Assembly (NCBI GenBank): GCA_938045195.1
Contig: CALINC010000100.1
Location: 1 to 11,587, forward strand
From: an uncultured Treponema sp.
Lineage (GTDB): Bacteria; Spirochaetota; Spirochaetia; Treponematales; Treponemataceae
Reading direction: 5' to 3'
DNA length: 11,587 nucleotides
The notes under the pieces were generated by a model. It had not been told where the DNA came from and made no database searches. It saw only the letters and a list, made by a program, of their open reading frames with translations. Both the position numbers and the translations under genes were made by a program. The first letter of the stretch is position 1; the number at the start of each line of letters is the position of its first letter. Below are positions 5,550 to 11,587 of this stretch, in pieces.

Positions 5550-6658
5550 TGCACAAAAAAAAGCGCATTTTATTGCTTGGTGCAAGCGGTTCGATCGGCA
5601 ACAGTTCTTTAAAAGTGTTGCGCCGCTTTGAAGATTCTTTTGAACTTGCAGGTTTCTCCGTTCATTCAAATATGAAAGCTGCTGCAAAAATACAAAAAGA
5701 ATTTCCGAATGCCGTTTTCCATTCTACATATACCGATATAAGCGCGTGCGTAAAACAACTGATAGAAGAAAGCCGAGCCGACATTGCCGTAAACGGAATA
5801 GCCGGTTCCGAAGGCTTAAAGGCTTCAGCCGAAGTAATCAGTGCAGGTCTTGATTTAGCACTTGCCAATAAAGAAAGCATTGTTACTGCAGGTGAACTAA
5901 TTTTTCAGCATGCCCGCAAAACGGGAACAAAAATAATTCCTGTAGATTCCGAACATTCTGCAATTTTTAATTTAATCAATGTACACGGAAAACAAAATAT
6001 TAAAAAAATAATAATTACGGCATCGGGCGGGCCCTTTAGAAATACGCCTAAAAACGAATTAGCACATATTACTCTAAAAGAAGCCTTAAATCACCCGACA
6101 TGGAAAATGGGCGGAAAAATTACAATAGATTCCGCTTCGCTTGCAAACAAAGCTTTAGAAATAATTGAGGCTGTTAAACTTTTCGAGATGCCGTATAACA
6201 AAATTGAAGTTACGATTCATCCGCAAAGTATCGTACATTCTATGGTACAGACAATAAACGGAGAAGTCTATGCCCAAATGTCGCCTCCCGACATGTGTAA
6301 TCCTATTTTGGATGCCTTAACATTTCCTGCCCTTTCAAAAAGTTTTTTGCCGCCTTTGGATTTTTCAAAAATAATAAACTTGGAATTTATCCCGCCGCGG
6401 TTTGATGATTTTCCTATGTTAAAACTGGGATTTGAAGCGGCAAAAAAACTAGCCTCTTACCCCATTGCTTTTAACGCGGCAAACGAAAAAGCTGTCGAAG
6501 CCTTTTTTGCAGGCAAAATAGGATTTACCGGCTTACAAAAAGTTGTAGAGCATGTACTCAGTGCAGATTGGGCAGTGAAACCTGCTTCATACAATGAAGT
6601 ATATGCAATAGAAGAAAAAGCAAAGCACGCAGCTCTTACATATATAAAAGGAATATAA
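5549..6658 (+). CDS. dxr: 1-deoxy-D-xylulose 5-phosphate reductoisomerase
   Basis: This 369-residue cytosolic enzyme makes the committed step of the MEP pathway, turning DXP into MEP with NADPH and a divalent metal; it is the fosmidomycin target. The N-terminal dinucleotide motif LLGASGSIG is at 9-17. LANKESIV at 105-112 precedes PVDSEHSAIF, which supplies metal ligands Asp133 and Glu135. ITASGGPFRN follows, and HPTWKMGGKITIDSA at 182-196 includes the active-site-loop tryptophan Trp185. Glu204 in NKALEIIEA is the third metal ligand; this segment reads SASLANKALE where many family members have SATMMNKGLE. HPQSIVHSMV at 224-233 is also typical. Length is normal. The start overlaps the cdsA stop by one base. 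Its product pool feeds the prenyl precursors used by UppS two genes upstream. Confidence 0.97.
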   Translation: MHKKKRILLLGASGSIGNSSLKVLRRFEDSFELAGFSVHSNMKAAAKIQKEFPNAVFHSTYTDISACVKQLIEESRADIAVNGIAGSEGLKASAEVISAGLDLALANKESIVTAGELIFQHARKTGTKIIPVDSEHSAIFNLINVHGKQNIKKIIITASGGPFRNTPKNELAHITLKEALNHPTWKMGGKITIDSASLANKALEIIEAVKLFEMPYNKIEVTIHPQSIVHSMVQTINGEVYAQMSPPDMCNPILDALTFPALSKSFLPPLDFSKIINLEFIPPRFDDFPMLKLGFEAAKKLASYPIAFNAANEKAVEAFFAGKIGFTGLQKVVEHVLSADWAVKPASYNEVYAIEEKAKHAALTYIKGI

Positions 6659-6660
6659 AG

Positions 6661-8013
6661 ATGATAAAAATTTTAATAGGTATTATAATATTAAGCATAA
6701 TGGTGTTTATCCATGAGGCAGGGCATTTTATTGCGGCAAAACTTTCCGGTGTTATCGTAGAAACTTTTTCGATAGGCTGGGGCCCCGTAATTTTTAAAAA
6801 GAAAATAGGAACAACCGAATACCGTCTTTCGCTAATCCCCATGGGCGGCTATTGCGGTATGAAAGGCGAACAGGCTTTTAAAGAAGCGATAGAGCAAAAA
6901 CTTTCCGTAATACCTAAAGAAAAAGGCGGGCTTTATTCGGTTCATCCCTTTAAAAGAATAGTCATTGCATTTGCAGGCCCTTTTGCAAATTATACGACGG
7001 CGGTTTTAGCTATGGCTATCGTAAGTGCAATAGGCTCGACATATTATACGGCACCAAACCGTATTGCGCCCGTCTATTATTACGATACAACCGACAGCTC
7101 GCCCGCACGGGAAGCGGGACTTGAAATGGGAGACAAAATTGTAAGTATAAACGGTACAAAAACCGAAACCTTTGCCGATATTGTAAAACTTGTAGTTCCT
7201 GAAGCCGAGACGGAAATAACCGTTCAAATTGAAAGAAACGGCAAAATTTTAACTAAAAAAGTAACTCCCAAACTGGATAAAGCAACAGGGGCGGGCGTAA
7301 TAGGTTTTTATCCGTATATACCCGTAGAATTAAACGGTGTTATGTCTTCTTCCGCAGCAGATATTGCAGGACTTAAAGCCGGCGATAAAATTATAAAACT
7401 GAATAATTCCGAAATAAACAATACAAAAGACTTATATTTCATGCTGGAAAAATTTGAAGAGAAAACAGCCGAACTCACAATAGAGCGAAACGGCGAAGAA
7501 CTCATAAAAACGATAAGTCTTATACGCACAAAAGACGGTATTGATTTAGGGATTACACTAAAAACCATAAAAGTTGATGTTCCGGGTACGGGCTTTTTTA
7601 AAAGCATAACAAACGGATTTGCCTTAACCCATAAAACCCTTGTATTGACATTTAAAAGTTTATCCCTGCTTTTTAAAGGTATTGATTTAAAGCAGGCAGT
7701 ATCCGGTCCCTTGCGCATTACCCATATTTTGGGTGATGTTGCGGAACAAGGCTTTAAAGAAAGCTTTTTGACAGGCATTTCGGATCTGCTTAATTTTATA
7801 AGCCTCATTTCAATTTCACTTTTTATTATGAATTTGCTGCCCATTCCTATTTTGGACGGAGGGCTTATCCTATTTGCTTTTTTGGAATTTATTTTACGAA
7901 AGCAAATAAATCCGCGCATTTTGTATTATGTGCAATTTATCGGTATTGCTTTTATTGGAATAGTCTTTTTATTTGCTCTATGGGGAGATTTTTGGTTTTT
8001 CTTCGGAAAATAA
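6661..8013 (+). CDS. rseP: site-2 intramembrane zinc metalloprotease, RseP family
   Basis: The 450-residue inner-membrane protease (MEROPS M50B) has the length of E. coli RseP. The first membrane helix carries HEAGHF with zinc ligands His18 and His22 and catalytic Glu19. FAGPFANY is at 104-111, two PDZ domains lie at about 135-205 and 222-300, and the C-terminal membrane part has NLLPIPILDGG at 391-401 with third ligand Asp399. In E. coli this enzyme cuts the anti-sigma factor RseA and clears signal peptides; the substrate here is unknown. AAAGGA at 6647-6652 is a good ribosome binding site, and only two bases separate the dxr stop from this ATG. It appears to be the last gene of the operon. 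In many proteobacteria bamA follows, but here a TetR gene does. I see no clear terminator after it. Confidence 0.95.
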   Translation: MIKILIGIIILSIMVFIHEAGHFIAAKLSGVIVETFSIGWGPVIFKKKIGTTEYRLSLIPMGGYCGMKGEQAFKEAIEQKLSVIPKEKGGLYSVHPFKRIVIAFAGPFANYTTAVLAMAIVSAIGSTYYTAPNRIAPVYYYDTTDSSPAREAGLEMGDKIVSINGTKTETFADIVKLVVPEAETEITVQIERNGKILTKKVTPKLDKATGAGVIGFYPYIPVELNGVMSSSAADIAGLKAGDKIIKLNNSEINNTKDLYFMLEKFEEKTAELTIERNGEELIKTISLIRTKDGIDLGITLKTIKVDVPGTGFFKSITNGFALTHKTLVLTFKSLSLLFKGIDLKQAVSGPLRITHILGDVAEQGFKESFLTGISDLLNFISLISISLFIMNLLPIPILDGGLILFAFLEFILRKQINPRILYYVQFIGIAFIGIVFLFALWGDFWFFFGK

Positions 8014-8051
8014 AACCTTAATCGCTATTAGTATAAAACGATAGCACGCTC

Positions 8052-8080
8052 TTGACAAAACTGACCGGCGGTTATATAAT
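8052..8080 (+). promoter_or_regulatory. perfect-consensus sigma70 promoter of the tetR-RND unit
   Basis: TTGACA at 8052-8057, a 17-base spacer and TATAAT at 8075-8080 match the sigma70 consensus exactly. Transcription should begin near 8087, leaving a leader of about 23 bases. Such a strong core promoter ahead of a TetR gene suggests output is held down by repression. Confidence 0.88.
8062..8074. promoter_or_regulatory. candidate operator inside the promoter spacer
   Basis: Bases 8062-8074 (TGACCGGCGGTTA) form an odd-length imperfect palindrome centred on G8068: ACCG and CGGT are exact inverted arms, and only the G63/T73 pair is broken. It lies between -35 and -10, where a bound repressor would block RNA polymerase. 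A second weaker symmetry, CCTA-CAGT-TAGG at 8083-8094, covers the likely start of transcription. Which, if either, is the operator cannot be told from sequence. Confidence 0.4.
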
Positions 8081-8109
8081 GACCTACAGTTAGGGAGTTC
8101 TAAGGTTTT

Positions 8110-8769
8110 ATGGGAATATCGGAACGGAAAGAACGTGAAAAAGAAAAACGGCGTACGGCAATTTTATCGCATGCAAAAAATCTTATTCATGAATGCGGAG
8201 CAGGATCTTTTAGTATGCAGGACATTGCAGACCGAGCGGAAGTAAGCAAGGCAACTCTATATCTCTATTTTAAAAGCAAAGAAGACTTGCTCAATGCTTT
8301 AGTCGGCGAAGCCTGTACCGAATTTGTACAGTATGTAAACAGTAGAATTACTCCGAATATGACCGGAGTTGAGGCACTAAGAACCTTATGGATGAGTTAT
8401 ATAGATATCTTCGGAGAATCAAGCGATATTTTTGTGGGTATCGGATTAAAAAACAGCTCCGGCATTGAACTAAAAACCGATTCAGCCATAAAACCGGAAG
8501 AACGCCCCTTTTTTATTCTGGTAAAACTAATTGAAAAAATTATAGAAAAAGGAGTTGATGACGGAACTCTTTTAAAAACTATTAAACCTCAAAAAATCAC
8601 TAATATTCTTATACTTATTGCTTCTGCCGTTGTACAAAATGCGGCAACGCTGCCGGAGGATATGCGGAATTCAAAGGCAATTGTCTCGGAAATGCGCTGC
8701 GTTTTTGAAATTATATTGCGCGGACTTGCTTCCGATGCGGTAGATAATTCGATTTTGTCTTTAACATAA
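8110..8769 (+). CDS. TetR/AcrR-family transcriptional regulator
   Basis: The 219-residue protein has the classic N-terminal TetR DNA-binding domain: RRTAILSHAKNLI, then FSMQDIADRAEVSKATLYLYFKSKEDLL with the helix-turn-helix at about residues 34-55. The C-terminal part (about 65-219) is helical and variable, as expected for the ligand-binding and dimerisation domain, and I cannot assign a ligand. It probably represses its own promoter and the RND gene, which starts 16 bases after its stop; members of this family commonly control adjacent efflux genes. The start is supported by an AGG four bases upstream and by GGGAG at 8093-8097; the spacing of both is imperfect, but no other upstream start fits the domain. 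Confidence 0.92.
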   Translation: MGISERKEREKEKRRTAILSHAKNLIHECGAGSFSMQDIADRAEVSKATLYLYFKSKEDLLNALVGEACTEFVQYVNSRITPNMTGVEALRTLWMSYIDIFGESSDIFVGIGLKNSSGIELKTDSAIKPEERPFFILVKLIEKIIEKGVDDGTLLKTIKPQKITNILILIASAVVQNAATLPEDMRNSKAIVSEMRCVFEIILRGLASDAVDNSILSLT

Positions 8770-8785
8770 ACTATTGGAGGGTATT

Positions 8786-11530
8786 ATGCGCAATAAAGAT
8801 AAAAAAATAAAAAAACCGATACAATCCTTGTTTTCTACAAAAAAATTTTATGAACATCCAAGAATAATGCTGACGGTTATCTTGCTTATCTCGGTATTTT
8901 TTGCTATTCAGATTATAACGATGCGTTTTGATAATAACAATTTCCGCTTTATCCCTAAAAATGATATTTCGCGAGTGAGCACACAAAAAATTGCGGATAT
9001 TTTCGGAGACGAAGTACCTATTTTAATAGGTCTCGAACGCAGTTTTTCTTCAATCTTGGAAAAACCGTTCTTGGACGAAATAAAAAAACTCGACGAAAAT
9101 CTAAAGTCTGTCGACCTCGTTAAAAACACTGTTCTTATCACGAATACGCAGCACATAGAAGCGGGAGACGGGGAAATTCTTACTGCTCCATTAATTCCTG
9201 AGAACTTTCAAGGAAGCGAAGAAGAAATAAAGGCGGTAGAGCGAAAGCTGCGCAGTTGGCAGCTTTATTCCAAAAGCCTCGTTTCCGATGACCTCAAAGC
9301 AACTCAGATATTGGTTTTTTTTAATGTAACAAATGAAGCAAGCGGCTCACCTGAAGCTGTCGAAGCATGTAGAAAGATTATCGATATTACAAATGCATGG
9401 AATTTTCCCGATTCCAAAATATATTTGACCGGAACACCTGTTTTTAATGAAATAGTAAATGAAGCAACTGCCCACGATTTAGCTTTTTTAGTCCCGCTTG
9501 TAATCGCTGTTGTTATCGTAATTTTATTTTTATCTTTCGGGCGTTTTTCGGGTGTTTTTTTACCTCTTTTAACGGTAATAGTTTCGGTAATATGGGCTTT
9601 AGGTGCAATGGCATTATTCCAAGTACCGCTTTCCATTCTTTCAACTATACTGCCGGTAATACTGATTGCCGTAGGCTCGGCTTATGGGATTCATGTTATA
9701 AACCACTATTATGACGAAGTTGTTCAAGATGATTCAATTTCAAAAACAGAACATAAAAGACAAGTGATAAATGCCCTACATGAAGTTATACGTCCGGTTT
9801 TTTTAGCGGCACTTACAACATTTGCAGGTTTTGTTTCATTTTGCTTTACTTCCATAGTGCCTATTTTTGAATTCGGATTGTTTGCCGGCTTCGGCGTTAT
9901 CTCGGCTTTTTTAATTTCAATCACGCTTATTCCGAGTATTTTAATTATCCGAGGGCCGAAAAAAGCGGCAATGAAATTTGCAAGAAAGCACAATAACGAA
10001 AATGCCGGAAAATTGGATAAAGGTATTGCAAATACCTTTGTTCTCATAAGCGGACATAACCGCTCGGTAATATTATTTACGCTGGTGATGATTATTCTTT
10101 CAATTTTCGGATTAAAAAAACTGGTTATCGACAATGTTTTGATGGAATATTTTGAACCTGAAGTACCTGTCGTTCAATCCGATGTGTTTATGCGCGAAAA
10201 ATTCGGCGGCTCAAAACTCCTTAATTTGCTTATAACTGTGGAAGACGGCAGCACAGTCATCCGGCCGGATATTTTAAAAGCACTGGATGATATGGGAATA
10301 TATCTTGAAGAAGAAGTGCCGGAAGTAGGAAAAGTAACATCAATTACGGAACTCATCAAACGGATAAATCAAGTTTTTAATGCCGATGAACCGCCTGAGG
10401 GTGTGAGCCTTTCTTCCGTTAACATGTCCTCCCCTGCCCTTTCAGAAAATTCCAATATACAGACATCCTCTACCGATGAAGACGATTTTTGGGACTTCGG
10501 CACTATGGAAGAAGAAACTTCACAAGACAGCGATAACGGTTCTTCGGAAGAGGTTATTTCAAATAACGGCTTTTCTTCACGCAAATACAGTCAAAAAGAA
10601 ATTATCGAATTCTTAAATGATATAATCGGAGAGCGGAAAAATGCACATATTTCCACAGAGGAGTTGATGCAGGGCTTCGGTAAAAAAATCAATTATCAAG
10701 GTCTTTCGTACTACGAAATACCTATCAATACTCAAAAATACGGAAAAGAAAATAAAACAGAACTAATAGATTTAATCGAAAACTATCTTATTCTCTTGGG
10801 AAAAAATGCAGAGGACTTTGTGGACAATATTTCTTCACCAAAAGCATTAAAGGTAAACGTACAGCTGAGGACGGTAGGTCAAAAAGACAGTGACAAAGCA
10901 ATGAGTGCTATCGAAGAATTCATAAAAATTAAATTTCCAAAAGATGTAAAAATTGAAATGGGCGGTTTTGTTTTGATAGAAAAAGCACTCAATAAACTTG
11001 TTGTAGAATCGCAGCTTATTTCGGTAGGGGTATCGCTTTTGATAGTATTCTTAATTCTTTCGATATATTACCGTTCCGCTATTGCCGGTATAATCGGAAT
11101 AATACCCTTATCGCTTTCAATTTTAATAAACTTCGGTTTTATGGGTTTCTTAGGAATTAAACTGAATATCGGGACGGCAATGGTTGCAAGTTTTGCAATA
11201 GGAATAGGCGTAGACTATACAATTCACTTTTTAGCGGCATATCACAAACATGCTTTAAGAGCAGCAGGAGAAAAACCTTTTTTATATTCGGCATTTTTAA
11301 GTTCCGGAAAAGCTATTTTATTTAATGCGGTTTCCGTCGGAGCAGGATTTGCAGTTTTAATGCTTTCAAAATTCAATATGCTTGCCGAACTCGGTTTTTT
11401 AATTTCGTTAATTATGGTTACAAGTTCTTTGAGCAGCTTAACTGTTTTGCCGATTTTGCTCAATTTATTGAAACCTAAATTCATAAAAAAAGTTTTACCT
11501 GTAAATATACAGGAAAATGAAAATCATTAG
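8786..11530 (+). CDS. RND-superfamily exporter of the MMPL/SSD-like type
   Basis: The 914-residue inner-membrane protein shows the two-fold RND layout. One membrane helix lies at about 26-46, then a large extracytoplasmic loop to about 231 and five helices at about 232-390. The second half repeats this: a helix at about 424-444, a loop to about 740, and five helices at about 742-893. GSAYGIHVINHYYDE (297-311) in the first half and GIGVDYTIHFLAAYHKH (806-822) in the second are paired fourth-helix motifs. Only the second half carries the acidic residue (Asp809), a candidate for proton coupling. An acidic, Ser-rich linker lies at about 560-590. No adaptor or outer-membrane gene is visible. Substrate is unknown; drugs, lipids or envelope precursors are possible. 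I chose the ATG at 8786 because GGAGGG at 8776-8781 precedes it; the in-frame TTG at 8774 overlaps that site. Confidence 0.9.
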   Translation: MRNKDKKIKKPIQSLFSTKKFYEHPRIMLTVILLISVFFAIQIITMRFDNNNFRFIPKNDISRVSTQKIADIFGDEVPILIGLERSFSSILEKPFLDEIKKLDENLKSVDLVKNTVLITNTQHIEAGDGEILTAPLIPENFQGSEEEIKAVERKLRSWQLYSKSLVSDDLKATQILVFFNVTNEASGSPEAVEACRKIIDITNAWNFPDSKIYLTGTPVFNEIVNEATAHDLAFLVPLVIAVVIVILFLSFGRFSGVFLPLLTVIVSVIWALGAMALFQVPLSILSTILPVILIAVGSAYGIHVINHYYDEVVQDDSISKTEHKRQVINALHEVIRPVFLAALTTFAGFVSFCFTSIVPIFEFGLFAGFGVISAFLISITLIPSILIIRGPKKAAMKFARKHNNENAGKLDKGIANTFVLISGHNRSVILFTLVMIILSIFGLKKLVIDNVLMEYFEPEVPVVQSDVFMREKFGGSKLLNLLITVEDGSTVIRPDILKALDDMGIYLEEEVPEVGKVTSITELIKRINQVFNADEPPEGVSLSSVNMSSPALSENSNIQTSSTDEDDFWDFGTMEEETSQDSDNGSSEEVISNNGFSSRKYSQKEIIEFLNDIIGERKNAHISTEELMQGFGKKINYQGLSYYEIPINTQKYGKENKTELIDLIENYLILLGKNAEDFVDNISSPKALKVNVQLRTVGQKDSDKAMSAIEEFIKIKFPKDVKIEMGGFVLIEKALNKLVVESQLISVGVSLLIVFLILSIYYRSAIAGIIGIIPLSLSILINFGFMGFLGIKLNIGTAMVASFAIGIGVDYTIHFLAAYHKHALRAAGEKPFLYSAFLSSGKAILFNAVSVGAGFAVLMLSKFNMLAELGFLISLIMVTSSLSSLTVLPILLNLLKPKFIKKVLPVNIQENENH

Positions 11531-11538
11531 GGAGGTGT

Positions 11539-11587
11539 GATAAACATTTCGGCACAAATGGTGCCTCACTGTTTATCCGGCGAGTTT
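11539..11587. repeat. second copy of the structured repeat, cut by the window edge
   Basis: This matches 3295-3343 at 40 of 49 positions without gaps. GATAAACA at 11539-11546 pairs with TGTTTATC at 11570-11577, and an inner stem GGCAC (11551-11555) pairs with GTGCC (11561-11565). The inner stem is better formed than in the frr-leader copy. It starts nine bases after the RND stop codon. No T-tract is visible before the edge, so its role as a terminator cannot be judged. Confidence 0.75.

Noticed and set aside
7308..7919. 203-codon minus-strand open frame opposite rseP
   Set aside because: It is a long shadow frame of a clearly conserved gene, with no ribosome binding site or family motif.
8014..8051. 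Terminator after rseP
   Set aside because: Only a five-base inverted repeat (GCTAT near 8024 and ATAGC near 8041) with a long loop and no T-tract is present, so I do not call it.
8774..8785. TTG start for the RND gene
   Set aside because: The TTG overlaps the GGAGGG ribosome binding site that serves the ATG at 8786.

Overview
The window reads as a stretch of a host-associated treponeme chromosome, most like Treponema denticola or a close relative. Three things point there: an AT-rich composition; the order frr-uppS-cdsA-dxr-rseP, which as I recall matches Treponema pallidum; and a surface lipoprotein with bacterial Ig-like repeats and a C-terminal IdeS-type (MEROPS C66) cysteine protease domain, the arrangement known from the T. 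denticola protease dentipain. The species call is inference from gene content.

Layout. Positions 1-233 hold a minus-strand open frame with no normal start codon, running off the left edge and probably a gene remnant. Positions 282-2975 encode the Ig-like/IdeS-like lipoprotein, with its own promoter and a strong intrinsic terminator at 2999-3040. A gene-poor stretch (2976-3382) follows, ending in a good sigma70 promoter and a two-hairpin leader. Positions 3383-8013 are a tightly packed operon: ribosome recycling factor, undecaprenyl diphosphate synthase, CDP-diglyceride synthase, DXP reductoisomerase and the RseP-type site-2 protease. Positions 8110-11530 are a second unit: a TetR-family regulator behind a perfect-consensus promoter, then a large RND/MMPL-type exporter. 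The window ends in a second copy of the structured repeat that also lies in the frr leader.

How the genes fit together. Dxr makes MEP for isoprenoid precursors, UppS condenses isoprenoid units into the C55 carrier lipid for envelope polymers, and CdsA makes CDP-diacylglycerol for phospholipids. RseP cuts membrane-embedded substrates and Frr recycles ribosomes, so this operon is growth and envelope housekeeping. The TetR/RND pair looks like a self-regulated envelope efflux or lipid-transport unit. The Ig/IdeS lipoprotein is the accessory, host-interaction part.

I found no CRISPR array, insertion sequence, tRNA, rRNA or clear phage gene, and no convincing new multi-gene system. The most rewarding features are the IdeS-like lipoprotein with an internal near-identical duplication, its position directly upstream of frr, and the dispersed structured repeat shared by the frr leader and the right edge.
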